From contig JADGDO010000011.1 in NCBI GenBank assembly GCA_016744855.1, positions 1 through 64,000 on the forward strand: a stretch of DNA of 64,000 nt, read 5' to 3'. Position 1 is the stretch's first letter, and each line of letters begins with the position of its first letter. Below the pieces are notes generated by a model that did no database searches, was not told the origin of the DNA, and saw only the letters and a list, made by a program, of their open reading frames with translations. This document shows positions 1-9,793 of the stretch, piece by piece. This stretch comes from Candidatus Fermentibacteraceae bacterium. Its GTDB lineage: Bacteria; Fermentibacterota; Fermentibacteria; Fermentibacterales; JCC-6. Position numbers and translations under genes: made by a program.

Positions 1-1
1 G

Positions 2-334
2 CGTATGGTATTTCCAGGGGGGAACCAACAAGGCGAGCAAGAGATTGAAGGAGAACCTCTTCTTGTTCCGCTTGCAGTTCCACTGGTAGCGGGGCCTTCA
101 TTGCTTGCAGTACTGCTTCTATTAACGGCAGGCGAGCAGGGCCATATCCCGGGGCTTCTTCTTGCAGCAGGGATTGCCTGGTCGGCAACTTTTGTAGTTC
201 TGATGACTTCTACATTCCTCATGAAATTTCTGACAAAAAGAGGGCTTGTTGCCGTTGAAAGACTTATGGGAATGGTTCTTGTTGCTCTCTCTGTGCAGCT
301 TTTTCTTGAAGGAGCAAGAAACGCATTCCTGTAA
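2..334 (+). CDS. MarC family integral membrane protein, C-terminal part
   Basis: This frame is open to the window edge, so only the C-terminal ~110 residues are present. The PLAVPLVAGPS segment, followed by three hydrophobic helices and the ending RLMGMVLVALSVQLFLEGA, matches the second half of MarC/UPF0056 multi-pass inner-membrane proteins, which are usually about 200-215 residues long. The biochemical role of the family is not established. The ATG at position 5 lies inside the conserved protein and is unlikely to be the true start. No terminator is visible between this gene and the next, 100 bases downstream. The family call is fairly secure; the function is unknown. Confidence 0.75.
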   Translation, partial: RMVFPGGNQQGEQEIEGEPLLVPLAVPLVAGPSLLAVLLLLTAGEQGHIPGLLLAAGIAWSATFVVLMTSTFLMKFLTKRGLVAVERLMGMVLVALSVQLFLEGARNAFL

Positions 335-433
335 GAGTTACCTACCAAGCTATTAACCGATTGCAGGTGGAACCTCTACTAAATCTGAAGATAGGTACAC
401 ATGTAACTTTCCTGATGAACAAAGGAGATCGCT

Positions 434-910
434 TTGAAAAAGTATCTTGTTCTGATTCTTGTCCTTTTCACCGGTTTGCTACTTGCTGACAGTCCGGATC
501 AGGCTTTCAACCAGATCCTCGATGCAGTTTATTCAGAAGATACTGACTGCTTCAGAGAATGCCTTTCAACGGAATCGACTGCCTTGATCGATATGATGCT
601 TGTAATGGTGAAGATGAAACCTGAAGAGGCGGTTGTCGAGGTATCCAGTCAGCTGGGAATTGATGTTTCAGTAGAGGAACTTATGGACTGGGATTCTCGC
701 GACTTGATAAGCACAGTTCTTTCAGCTCCAGGTTTTATTACCGAACTGCCAGCAAGAGAGGACATCGCTGTATCGGGTTATGAAATAAGCGGAGACAGCA
801 GCATGGTTTCTTTCACTATGGCTGATTATCCCGGAACCTTTCAATTGCTTCTCGTGAAAAATGGGGCGAACTGGAAGCTAGACCAGAGCGTTATCCAGTC
901 AATGCTATAG
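434..910 (+). CDS. small secreted protein, paralogue of the 23.5-kb gene
   Basis: A 158-residue protein starting at TTG, with a clear AAAGGAG Shine-Dalgarno 6 bases upstream (421-427). Residues 1-18 form a signal peptide (MKKYLVLILVLFTGLLLA), so the mature product is periplasmic or secreted. The body has no cysteines beyond two near residue 40. It ends in a strand-rich part with a KNGANWKL segment, reminiscent of NTF2-like/DUF4878-type small secreted domains; that fold is inference. It aligns along its whole length with the protein at 23500-23979, sharing segments such as LSTE, MVLVMVK/MMLVMVK, PEEA, ELP.RED and WKL. It probably stands alone, since its neighbours differ in strand or topic. 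The function is not recognised. Confidence 0.72.
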   Translation: MKKYLVLILVLFTGLLLADSPDQAFNQILDAVYSEDTDCFRECLSTESTALIDMMLVMVKMKPEEAVVEVSSQLGIDVSVEELMDWDSRDLISTVLSAPGFITELPAREDIAVSGYEISGDSSMVSFTMADYPGTFQLLLVKNGANWKLDQSVIQSML

Positions 911-943
911 GCATCTTGCCAAGGGTTTTAGAGTACTTATAAA

Positions 944-1813
944 TTATTCCTGAGGAAATGAATCTGCTAATCTGCTCCAGGAACCATCATATGCCAGGAA
1001 CAGCTGGCCTGTTGAATCAAGGCATAAAAGATCAAAGATGCCAGGGCCGCTATTTACCAACTTAAAGTCCCAGGGACCTGTACCGGGGCATGGGTCATGA
1101 ATTGAAGAAGCCAGAATACCCTGATTAACATTGTCATAAAGCTGGCCCAAGCCATCAACTGCAATCAAAAAGATTGTGCCTGTTTCTGAATGAACATAGC
1201 TCTCAAGGTTTTGGATATTCCATTCACTTTCAGGGAGTTCTGCTGTTTGCCAGCCTCCATTATAGAAACCGTAAAGCTTTCCATCAGCACCAATAATGAA
1301 TGGATTGATTGTATATGTGGCTTCATCGGAATAAAAGGTCATATCTCTTGGAGGGGATGAGGGGAAAGTTTCAAATGGAGAAACCCAACTTGTATCGGAA
1401 TCATTGATAAACAAATCACCCTCTTCACTAATCAGAACAAGCTGTATCGATGCAGGCGATAAACTGATAACGGAGCTTAGTGTTATTGCCGAATGTGTTT
1501 CTGGAGGGGAAAGTAGTTCAACCCAAGTATCTCCATTTGTCTGAAACAATTGTCCGGAAGAATCAATAACAAAAATCAGAGCTTCTCTTTCGTTTCTCTC
1601 ATTTGCTTTTAGCTGAAGGCTGAAAGGGCTTGTGCCCGGACAGGATTCACCAATAGTTTCCCAACCAGAATCAGTGTACTCTAAGAGAAAGCCGTCATCT
1701 GAAATGGCCAGAACCAGATCACCAGAAATGTTATTGCTGAATACATCAAAACGGTTCATGGCAGTAGCAGATTGAATCAAGCACACAAGAAATACAGCAA
1801 TAATCTGTTTCAT
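944..1813 (-). CDS. secreted protein with six propeller-like repeats
   Basis: The start at 1813 was chosen because the ATG there has an AAGGA site 8 bases upstream and opens a signal peptide (MKQIIAVFLVCLIQSATA); the frame continues 18 codons further upstream without a better start. The 289-residue product contains about six repeats of the form D..GQLF....G.W.. (for example SSGQLFQTNGDTW, ADGKLYGFYNGGW, STGQLFLAYDGSW). This spacing suits a six-bladed beta-propeller of the tachylectin or PLL type. Such domains often bind carbohydrate, but no binding residues can be assigned here. It is convergent with the preceding small secreted gene. The function is unknown; the fold assignment is inference. 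Confidence 0.65.
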   Translation of the reverse strand: MKQIIAVFLVCLIQSATAMNRFDVFSNNISGDLVLAISDDGFLLEYTDSGWETIGESCPGTSPFSLQLKANERNEREALIFVIDSSGQLFQTNGDTWVELLSPPETHSAITLSSVISLSPASIQLVLISEEGDLFINDSDTSWVSPFETFPSSPPRDMTFYSDEATYTINPFIIGADGKLYGFYNGGWQTAELPESEWNIQNLESYVHSETGTIFLIAVDGLGQLYDNVNQGILASSIHDPCPGTGPWDFKLVNSGPGIFDLLCLDSTGQLFLAYDGSWSRLADSFPQE

Positions 1814-2174
1814 TTCATGAATCCTTAAGAAAAAGAAAACTATTAAATTTGTTGACGAAAGTAACACTACTCAATGAACTGAATCATAGCAAGGCTTTTC
1901 GGGTAACCATTCCCCAGTAGGTTAGCTTCTCTGGATCACTTCTTCATAAAGATCTCGCATCCTCATCAATTCATTACAATTCAAGAAGATACACACCTTG
2001 CGCTGACTACATGGTGACACTATTTTAATTGCAAGCAAGAGGAAGAAGACAAATGCTGGTAATTAAGATGGTTCTCTATCAACAATGATGTAGATAAGCT
2101 ACCAGTATATAGGCTATTAGGGAAGCAAAGCGTGTCAAAAAGCAGGTTCTTAAATTGTTAATGGAGGCCTTCTG
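1814..2174. other. intergenic region, divergent spacer
   Basis: About 360 bases between a minus-strand secreted protein and a plus-strand kinase. I see no convincing RNA gene, repeat or strong promoter. A GGAGG site at 2164-2167 serves the GTG start of the kinase. Confidence 0.5.
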
Positions 2175-5100
2175 GTGAGCGGAAATCAAAAAAAACAGCA
2201 CCATGTTAAAAGCCGATCGTTCTCTGACTCATCAATGCATGCCACCCTTGATAATCAGAAATTCGCATGGCGCTTTCTTGTTTTAGGGCTTATTTTTGTA
2301 TTAGGAATTGCTATTGGAGGATGGTTTGTCTATCAGAATCAGCAAACCAAAACTCGCCGCGCAACCCATGAAACACTTGCTGCAATAGCAAACCTAAAAA
2401 CCGGTGAGATCACTGCATGGGTGCAGGAGCGAAGCAATAACGCAAATCTCATACTTAGCTCCCATCAGGTTCGACATTTTCTTGCGGAAACGGATAATCC
2501 TGCATTCCGGGAAGAATTACTTCAGTGGATGACCACCACAAGGATGGTCTACGACTACTCATCGGTAACCTTGTTCGACTCTAACTGCCAGGTCAGAATG
2601 GCAGTGCCTAATGAAAATTTCATTCAGGATAGTATATACATGGAATCAGTAAGAGCTGCTTTAAACTCAGAAGAAGTTGTGTTTCTTGACTTGCATGGAG
2701 GTCATTCCGACCATCCTATACATCTCAGTTTTTTGGTACCAATACACATAGAATCAAGTACAGATCAACCTGCAGACGGAGTAATACTGCTTGTAGTTGA
2801 TCCATATCAGTTCCTTTATCCACTGGTACAGAGCTGGCCCACCTCCAGTCGCACGGCAGAAACACTTCTTTTTCGCCGCGAGGGTAACGAAATTCTATTC
2901 TTGAACGATTTGCGTCACATGGCTGACACAGCCCTTAAAATGCGCTTGCCTATTGAAGAAAACCCACAGTATCCAGCTACCATGGCAGCAGAAGGAGTTG
3001 AGGGCATCGTAGAGGGGATAGACTACAGAGGAATTCCAGTTCTAGGAGCAATAAGCAGGGTGCCGGGAACACCGTGGTACATGGTGGCCAAGATTGATCA
3101 GAAGGAAATTTATGCCCCTCTTCATCAGCAGGCATGGATAATTACCCTCGCTATAAGTCTTCTGCTTCTGGCATCTATTCTGGTCTTAATCCTGCAATGG
3201 CGGCATCAGAAACAGTTGTATACCTACCGGGCCACTGAAGCTCTCCGGAAGAATGAATCATTTCTTAATGATATTATTGAGCAGAGCCCTTTTTCAATCT
3301 GGATATCTGATAAGGAGGGTCTTCTTATTCGGTTGAACCAGACTTGCAGAGAATTACTACAAGTCACAGATGAAGAAGTTGTTGGGAAATACAATGTTCT
3401 TGAGGATAGCATCTTGATGGAACAGGGTCTTATACCTTTAGTGAAAACAGTTTTTGATGAGAAAAAATCGGTCAGATTCAACCTTCATTATGACTCCTCA
3501 CTGCTCAAAGATCTACCACTTCAAAGAACGGTTTCCCGCATTCTTGATGTGACAATTTTCCCTATTTGTGAGCCTTCTGGGAAGCTCACCAACGCAGTGA
3601 TACAGCATATAGATATCACAGATAAATACATGGCGGAAAAATCTCTTCGTCTTACAAATCTGGTTTTCGAAGCATCCATAACTGCAAACAGTATTGCAGA
3701 CAAGAATGGAATCATTACTAAGGCAAACACAGCATTCCTGAAACTCTGGGGATATGAGAAAAAAGAAGAGATTAGAGGGAAACAAATTTCTGATTTCTTC
3801 AAAAATCCTAAAGAAGGAATTGAAATACTTGCTGCCCTTACCCGAAAAGGCAAATGGGAGGGCAACTACACAGCTAAGAGAAAGAACTGCTCTACATTCA
3901 CTGCCCACGGGCTGGCAACAGTCGTTCTTGATGAAGCCTCAGAAGTAGTGGGATATCAATCAGCTGTTCTAAACATCACAGAACAGAAGCAAATGGAAGC
4001 AACCCTCAGAAATAGTGAAGCAAAGTTGAGGCTCGCTCAGCTGATTGCGGGGATTGGTGACTTCTCCTGGGAATTTGCTACCGGAAAAGTAATATGGTCA
4101 GATGGAATGCATGAGCTTCTTAAATATGATACTCAAAAATACATTGATTACAGCAAAGTAAATTCAGAAATTCACCATCCGGAAGATCGTGATATGGTTA
4201 CCGAGTGGATAAATGATGGCATAAACTCCGGGAAAAAGATTTTAGACCCGAAAGAGTATCGACTGAAATGCAAGGATGGAGAAATTATCCATGTGCTGAC
4301 CAACGCTCAGATTGAACACCGCGATGGCAAACCATTCAAAATGTTTGGAACATGTCTTGACATCACGAAGAGTAAAAAAGCTGAGCTTGCTCTGGCAGCA
4401 GAAAAAGAGCGGCTCGCAGTAACACTTCGCAGCATTGGTGACGGGGTAATTACCACAGATATTGAAGGCAACATTGTCATGCTCAACAGAGCAGCAGAAG
4501 AATTAACAGGCTGGGACTCCGATGAAGCTATCGGCCGGCCACTACTTGAAGTTTTCAAGATAGTAAACGAATACACAAACCAGCAATGCGAGAACCCGGT
4601 TGAAAGGGTACTCGCAGCTGGTGAAATTATAGAATTAGCAAATCATACCTGTCTAATTTCAAAAGACGGCACACAGCGTGTAATAGCAGACAGTGTGGCT
4701 CAGATCCGTGACAGCGATAGCAAAACAGTTGGTGTTGTTCTTGTGTTCAGAGATCTGACAGAAAAGAACAAACATGAAAAATCCTTGCAAAGAGCACAAA
4801 AGCTGGAATCACTAGGTATTATTGCGGGGGGTATTGCACACGACTTCAATAACATCCTCGGTGGTGTCTTTGGTTACATCGAGCTTGCATTGGGAGAAAC
4901 TACCGAAATGCAAGTTTCATCCTACCTTACTGAATCACTCTGTAACATCGACAGAGCCCGCGCATTAACACAGCAGTTGCTAACCTTTGCCAAAGGTGGA
5001 GCTCCTATAAAGAAGGTTGAAAATCTTTTCCCCTTTGTAGAGAAAACTGCTAAATTTGTACTCAGTGGTACATCGGTTTCAAGCAGCTTCCAGATCCAGA

Positions 5101-5906
5101 AAAATCTGTGGTTATGTGATTTTGATAAAAACCAGATTGGCCAAGTAATTGATAATCTGACCATAAATGCCCAACAAGCAATGCCCAAGGGTGGTTTGAT
5201 CGAAATATCAGCCACTAATATATCTTTGTCCCAGAGAGATCACCCCTCACTCGATTCAGGCAAGTATGTGAAGCTGTCAGTTAAGGACCACGGCATAGGA
5301 ATACCCAAAGAATTCCTACCACACATTTTCGATCCATATTACACCACAAAACCAAAAGGGCACGGGCTTGGTCTATCCACCTGCTACTCAATCATCACAA
5401 GGCATGACGGGTCGATAGATGTTGTATCTGAACCTGGGAAGGGAACTACCTTTCATCTCTATCTACCGGCATCACCAGAATCAAAACTCCCCGTCCGGAA
5501 AGATACAAATAGAACACATACTGGAAGTGGCACATTCTTAGTCATGGATGACGAACTGTCCATTCGTGAAATTTTCAAGAGAATGCTTGAATCATTCGGC
5601 TACACCGTTATTCTTTTTGAGAATGGGCAGGATGCTGTCGATTTCTTCAAGATGGAACTTACAGCAGAAAGGCAAATCTCCGGAATGATCTTTGATCTGA
5701 CAATTGCCGGTGGTATGGGAGGAGAGGACGCTATTAAAGAGGTTAGAAAATTGTGCCGAAATACTCCTGCTTTTGTAGCCAGTGGCTATTCACAAAGCCC
5801 GATCATGGCAAACCCAGGAAAATACGGATTTACAGCAAGCATTTGCAAACCGTTTATGGTATCAGAACTGGCAGCGATGCTGGAAAAGCACATGCCAAAA
5901 TTTTGA
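2175..5906 (+). CDS. membrane hybrid sensor histidine kinase, multi-PAS with C-terminal receiver
   Basis: A 1243-residue protein starting at GTG behind a GGAGG site. Transmembrane helices near residues 33-54 and 318-342 bracket a ~260-residue periplasmic sensor region. Cytoplasmic PAS domains follow (about 355-480, 490-610, 620-735 and 740-860). A HisKA domain has the phosphoacceptor His at residue 889 in GGIAHDFNN. The HATPase domain has an N-box (NAQQAMPKGG), G1 (DHGIGIP) and G2 (GHGLGLS). The C-terminal receiver carries MDDE, a phosphoacceptor Asp near residue 1174 (FDLTIAGG) and Lys in CKPF. All catalytic residues are present, so a working phosphorelay is expected. No output domain or partner regulator is adjacent; phosphotransfer partners are probably elsewhere. 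The ligand is unknown. Confidence 0.93.
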   Translation: MSGNQKKQHHVKSRSFSDSSMHATLDNQKFAWRFLVLGLIFVLGIAIGGWFVYQNQQTKTRRATHETLAAIANLKTGEITAWVQERSNNANLILSSHQVRHFLAETDNPAFREELLQWMTTTRMVYDYSSVTLFDSNCQVRMAVPNENFIQDSIYMESVRAALNSEEVVFLDLHGGHSDHPIHLSFLVPIHIESSTDQPADGVILLVVDPYQFLYPLVQSWPTSSRTAETLLFRREGNEILFLNDLRHMADTALKMRLPIEENPQYPATMAAEGVEGIVEGIDYRGIPVLGAISRVPGTPWYMVAKIDQKEIYAPLHQQAWIITLAISLLLLASILVLILQWRHQKQLYTYRATEALRKNESFLNDIIEQSPFSIWISDKEGLLIRLNQTCRELLQVTDEEVVGKYNVLEDSILMEQGLIPLVKTVFDEKKSVRFNLHYDSSLLKDLPLQRTVSRILDVTIFPICEPSGKLTNAVIQHIDITDKYMAEKSLRLTNLVFEASITANSIADKNGIITKANTAFLKLWGYEKKEEIRGKQISDFFKNPKEGIEILAALTRKGKWEGNYTAKRKNCSTFTAHGLATVVLDEASEVVGYQSAVLNITEQKQMEATLRNSEAKLRLAQLIAGIGDFSWEFATGKVIWSDGMHELLKYDTQKYIDYSKVNSEIHHPEDRDMVTEWINDGINSGKKILDPKEYRLKCKDGEIIHVLTNAQIEHRDGKPFKMFGTCLDITKSKKAELALAAEKERLAVTLRSIGDGVITTDIEGNIVMLNRAAEELTGWDSDEAIGRPLLEVFKIVNEYTNQQCENPVERVLAAGEIIELANHTCLISKDGTQRVIADSVAQIRDSDSKTVGVVLVFRDLTEKNKHEKSLQRAQKLESLGIIAGGIAHDFNNILGGVFGYIELALGETTEMQVSSYLTESLCNIDRARALTQQLLTFAKGGAPIKKVENLFPFVEKTAKFVLSGTSVSSSFQIQKNLWLCDFDKNQIGQVIDNLTINAQQAMPKGGLIEISATNISLSQRDHPSLDSGKYVKLSVKDHGIGIPKEFLPHIFDPYYTTKPKGHGLGLSTCYSIITRHDGSIDVVSEPGKGTTFHLYLPASPESKLPVRKDTNRTHTGSGTFLVMDDELSIREIFKRMLESFGYTVILFENGQDAVDFFKMELTAERQISGMIFDLTIAGGMGGEDAIKEVRKLCRNTPAFVASGYSQSPIMANPGKYGFTASICKPFMVSELAAMLEKHMPKF

Positions 5907-5995
5907 CCCTGTATTTCATTGACAATAAAAGCTCTCCTAATTACCTTCAGGAACTATAGCAGTCATCCACCTTTGGAAAGTGAGCTAGTATCAAA

Positions 5996-6841
5996 ATGAA
6001 AAAAATAATAATCGCTTTATTCCTAATTGCCTGCGTGGGTTTTGGGATTGATCTAACAGACTCTGCTGAAAACTTCGATTCCTTCATGCGTACCCGTGGT
6101 GATCTCTCGGGGGAAGAGGTTGTATACTACTGGTCGGGAAGCATATACAGCTTTGTTCCGGGAGAAAGAAGTAGACATCTTTTTGAAGCGGACGGCTTCA
6201 ACATCGGCCGATTGGAAGAATACGACAACGGCTATATGCTTCTCACAAGAGAGGTATTCGTTTACCGTGATCCGGAAACAGGAGAAATTCTGAACGATTG
6301 GTACAACCCCTTCACTGAAGACACTGTGGACATAGTACACGTATGGAATAATCCTGTTAACAGCTACATGCCTCGCGAAGATGGAGATTGGCAATTTTCC
6401 ATGCCGTACACAATTCTGCCGAATGGTAATGTCAGCTGGAATCTGGACATTCTTCTTGCATACCCCTCTGCGCTTCCTGTAGACACATTTCCAGAATTCT
6501 CCTGTTCCAATCTTTATCAAGGGGCAGAGCTGTTTCATTTCTTCGTTGACGAGGAAGATCTTGAAAACGAATCTCTGACTTCCGTTCCATGCAACATGTC
6601 GTGGACCAGGTTCGGCCAGTGGCTTCCCTGGATGAGAATGGGCAGCAGATCAGGCTATATAGTTTACCACTGTGCCGGCTCTAAACTTCCAGGTGGTTTT
6701 GATGCACTGCCAGAAGACCTGAAAAGCCTAGTTATTGAAGAGCATCCCGAATTCGCAGAAGCTCCTGATGAATGGGTATCTCCGAATGAAACTAGTTGGT
6801 CTTACTTCAGAAAATTACTTGACAGCGGCGAAATTCAATAA
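5996..6841 (+). CDS. DUF1838-like secreted protein
   Basis: A 281-residue protein with a signal peptide (MKKIIIALFLIACVGFG). The pattern RGDLSGEEVVYYWSGSIYSF, a YRDPETGEILNDWYNP segment and VVHVWNNPVN-like residues (here IVHVWNNPVNSYMP) fits the DUF1838 family of uncharacterised, mostly secreted proteins. The catalytic role of that family is not known to me. The start has only a weak purine stretch upstream (GTGAG). It follows the hybrid kinase by 90 bases with no visible terminator, so co-transcription is possible. The family assignment is from motif memory and should be confirmed by profile search. Confidence 0.6.
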   Translation: MKKIIIALFLIACVGFGIDLTDSAENFDSFMRTRGDLSGEEVVYYWSGSIYSFVPGERSRHLFEADGFNIGRLEEYDNGYMLLTREVFVYRDPETGEILNDWYNPFTEDTVDIVHVWNNPVNSYMPREDGDWQFSMPYTILPNGNVSWNLDILLAYPSALPVDTFPEFSCSNLYQGAELFHFFVDEEDLENESLTSVPCNMSWTRFGQWLPWMRMGSRSGYIVYHCAGSKLPGGFDALPEDLKSLVIEEHPEFAEAPDEWVSPNETSWSYFRKLLDSGEIQ

Positions 6842-6925
6842 CAAAACAGCGAGAATTTGATTTCTGAATACATTTGATATACCAGTTAAAATTTGCAGAT
6901 TTTTGACCATTTTTGCATACTCCTT

Positions 6926-6934
6926 TGATATACT
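6926..6934 (+). promoter_or_regulatory. candidate extended -10 promoter for the M16 peptidase
   Basis: TGATATACT is an extended -10 (TGn plus TATACT), with no good -35 at standard spacing; a TTGACC lies at 6903-6908. The ten bases TTTGATATAC also occur at 6873-6882, so either copy could be used. It lies 34 bases before the gene start. Confidence 0.35.
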
Positions 6935-6967
6935 CCCCGACAAACAGATCACGAAAGGCTGGTTTTT

Positions 6968-9658
6968 ATGTATCGATTTATCCCGCTTTTTCTGCTAGCA
7001 CTGTTTTCTTCTGCATTTGCTGAGGAACCCACAATAACAATTATGGATAACGGACTAACAGTAATAACCCAGGAATTACACTATGCCCCGGTTATTGCTT
7101 CCGTAATCTCTTACAGAGTTGGTGCAAGAAATGAAACAGGAGACATTCTGGGAATGAGCCACTTCTGTGAGCACCAGATGTTCAAGGGAACCACTGAGAT
7201 GCCTAAGGGCCGATTCTGGCAGATTGTCCAAAGAGACGGTGGAAGTGCAAATGCATTTACCAGTGAAGACGTCACTTGCTACTACCTGATACTCCCATCC
7301 AGCAGGATTGAGGATGCCCTTGCTATTGAAAGCGACAGGATGATGAACTGCACCATAGATTCAGCTGAAGTGGTTTCTGAAGCTAATGTTGTTCATGAGG
7401 AAAGACGAATGCGCACAACGGACAGCCCAAACGGAGCTCTCTGGGAAGCATTGGCTGAAACAGCATTTACAGAACATCCATATGGCCAGCCTGTAATCGG
7501 CTATGATGAGAACATCCTTGCTTACGATCACATAAAAACACGGGCCTATTATGAGACATATTACGTTCCTTCAAATGCAGTGCTCACTATTGTAGGCGAC
7601 TTTGAAACCGAAGAACTCATAGCTCAGATTGAGCAGTACTTCGGAGATATCCCGGCTGGCAATCTACCAGAGGAATCAATACCTGTTGAACCTCGTCAGA
7701 ATGAGGCTAGATTTGTTGAAATTGAGCACAATTCAAATCTACCCAGATTCATTATGGCATTCCATTCCAGCGACGGCAACAACCCAGCGACTCCGGCAAT
7801 GGCAATGATTTCGTCCTACCTTTCCGGTGGAAGAGCAGCAAGACTCGATCAGCTTCTTGTGGAAACCAATATGGTTTACGAAATCGGCGCATACGATCAA
7901 GGTGGAATCGATCCCGGTCTCTTTACAATCTCCGTCTCAATGAATCCTGCGGGTGATGGTGATAGTGAAGTTACCATGGAAGAAGTTCAGGAAATTATCT
8001 GGAATGAACTCGAAGATCTTGCTGAAAACGGCATTCCCGAAGCAACCCTCGAACAACTGAAAAACAGATATCGTGCCCGTGAAATTCTTGGTGATGCTAA
8101 CCCTGTTGGCCTGGCCATGGGTTACAGCCTTTCTGCAACAATGTACGGCAACCCGATGTACAGCCAGCAGCAGCTGGAGCTTGTTGAACAGCTTACACCT
8201 GAAGCAATCAGCAGGGCAGCAGCCGACTGTTTCCGCAGGGATGGTGTTACTGTTGGAGTTCTTACCCCGGTTGGTGGTAACGGAAGGGGTTCAGCAGGAG
8301 GCAACGAGCTGCCCACAGATGTTACTGAACCTTCATCCATTGATTATACAGGCCTCGACATCCCTGAAGACTTCCTTACTCCACCAACTTCATCAATAGC
8401 AGATGGTGTAGAGCGGTTTGAACTTGATAATGGTCTTGTTCTGCTCGTAAAGGAAGATCACGCATTTCCGGTTGCATCTATCAATTTCTCATTGCCAATG
8501 GGCAGCCTAATGCATCCTTCCGCTTTATCGGGTCTTGCTTCAACCACAACCGAGACCATGATGAACGGTACTGAAGAACTTGGGTATATAGACTTTCATA
8601 AGAGACTTGAGACTGAAGGATCATACCTCCGGTTCGGCGCAGGAACTGAGTACTCCTCAGGTTCCATAACCCTGCTCTCAGAAGATATTGAAACCGGCAT
8701 CACAACAATTGAAGACCTGCTCCTGCACCCGGCTTTCCGAGAAGATGATTATGAAAAAGTAATGTTCGAGAACTACACCAGCCTTGAGGAATCTGCCGAA
8801 CAGGCATTCAGTGTTGCATACGACAGCCTCACAGCTATTATTGCTGATTCTCCGGAAGACTATAGAAGAATGTCAGAAGCATCATTGGATAGAATTTCTC
8901 TTCAAGAGGTTATTGATTTCTACACTTTATGCTGCAGACCTGAGGGCACAGTAATAACTATAGTTGGAGACATTACCCCAGAAGCGGCTCTTGAACTGGT
9001 CGAAAACCATTTCTCTGATTGGAACAACCCAACAGAGGTTCTTCCCACGCTTGATATTCCTCAGTTTACCACAGCTCACGGAGATACTGTTGTAACATTC
9101 ATGGATGGCAGAATGCAGGGAACAGTTTTAATCGCTGCAAAAGCACCAGGTTTTGCCATGGCTGATTTCGCCGCATTCAATGTGATGAACACCATTCTTG
9201 GGAGAGGCATAGGTTCAAGGTTGGGACACAGTGTAAGAGACGAGCAGGGACTTGCATACGGAGTAGGCAGCTGGGCATCACAGATGGACAGCAGTGGTGT
9301 CTTCACCGCTTATCTCTCCACCCTGGCAGACTACGTGCCACAGGCAACAGTATCTGTAACAAATGAAATGGAAAGAATTGCGAGTGAGAATGTTCAGGAT
9401 ATTGAACTACGACTTGCAAAAGCCAACTCAGTGGGCAGACAGGCAATGTCCGGTATGTCATATTCGGGTCTTGCAGGTGGTCTAACAACACTTGAATCTA
9501 CAGGCAGACCACTGGACTGGAATAACACATATCTGAGCAGAGTACTGGAACTCACTCCTGATGAGCTTCGGGAAGCAGCTGCCACCTATTTCATTCCTGG
9601 TGAATGGTTTGTTTCCATTGCCGGTAATGTTACTGAAGAAGATCTTGTAAACGAATAG
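6968..9658 (+). CDS. secreted M16 family zinc peptidase, two-domain
   Basis: An 896-residue protein with a signal peptide ending near residue 18 (LLALFSSAFA). The N-terminal half carries the inverted zinc motif HFCEH (His65, Glu68, His69) and a downstream acidic helix around HEERRMR for the third ligand. The second half (from about residue 480) repeats the M16 fold but has no HxxEH in the matching segment. This is the usual arrangement of an active domain joined to an inactive one, as in pitrilysin-like and PqqL-like peptidases. The likely role is degradation of peptides in the periplasm. A strong terminator follows at 9669-9703, and no neighbour is on the same transcript downstream. The substrate is unknown. 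Confidence 0.92.
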   Translation: MYRFIPLFLLALFSSAFAEEPTITIMDNGLTVITQELHYAPVIASVISYRVGARNETGDILGMSHFCEHQMFKGTTEMPKGRFWQIVQRDGGSANAFTSEDVTCYYLILPSSRIEDALAIESDRMMNCTIDSAEVVSEANVVHEERRMRTTDSPNGALWEALAETAFTEHPYGQPVIGYDENILAYDHIKTRAYYETYYVPSNAVLTIVGDFETEELIAQIEQYFGDIPAGNLPEESIPVEPRQNEARFVEIEHNSNLPRFIMAFHSSDGNNPATPAMAMISSYLSGGRAARLDQLLVETNMVYEIGAYDQGGIDPGLFTISVSMNPAGDGDSEVTMEEVQEIIWNELEDLAENGIPEATLEQLKNRYRAREILGDANPVGLAMGYSLSATMYGNPMYSQQQLELVEQLTPEAISRAAADCFRRDGVTVGVLTPVGGNGRGSAGGNELPTDVTEPSSIDYTGLDIPEDFLTPPTSSIADGVERFELDNGLVLLVKEDHAFPVASINFSLPMGSLMHPSALSGLASTTTETMMNGTEELGYIDFHKRLETEGSYLRFGAGTEYSSGSITLLSEDIETGITTIEDLLLHPAFREDDYEKVMFENYTSLEESAEQAFSVAYDSLTAIIADSPEDYRRMSEASLDRISLQEVIDFYTLCCRPEGTVITIVGDITPEAALELVENHFSDWNNPTEVLPTLDIPQFTTAHGDTVVTFMDGRMQGTVLIAAKAPGFAMADFAAFNVMNTILGRGIGSRLGHSVRDEQGLAYGVGSWASQMDSSGVFTAYLSTLADYVPQATVSVTNEMERIASENVQDIELRLAKANSVGRQAMSGMSYSGLAGGLTTLESTGRPLDWNNTYLSRVLELTPDELREAAATYFIPGEWFVSIAGNVTEEDLVNE

Positions 9659-9668
9659 AATCCATAGA

Positions 9669-9703
9669 AAATAGCCCGGGGAATCTTCCTCGGGCTATTT
9701 TAT
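9669..9703 (+). terminator. rho-independent terminator after the M16 peptidase
   Basis: A 14-bp stem, AAATAGCCCGGGGA paired with TCCTCGGGCTATTT (one G-T pair), with a four-base loop and a short T-rich tail. It starts 10 bases after the peptidase stop codon. Confidence 0.85.
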
Positions 9704-9751
9704 TTCCTCAAAAGCCTCAATTGTCAGCTCTTCAATTTCAATCAGGAATTT

Positions 9752-9759
9752 GCTATACT
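9752..9759 (+). promoter_or_regulatory. candidate extended -10 promoter
   Basis: TGCTATACT-type extended -10 (TATACT at 9754-9759), with a weak TTCAAT 17 bases upstream. It lies 34 bases before the gene at 9794, which has its own AAGGGAG site. Confidence 0.4.
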
Positions 9760-9793
9760 TACATCAGTAAATAAAACATGAAGGGAGTTACTG

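Noticed and set aside
6873-6933. Direct repeat TTTGATATAC as a regulatory repeat
   Set aside because: Two copies of an AT-rich 10-mer in an AT-rich spacer; better explained as -10-like sequence.
8400-9658. Second half of the M16 protein as an inactivated domain due to mutation
   Set aside because: One active and one inactive half is the normal arrangement for long M16 peptidases.
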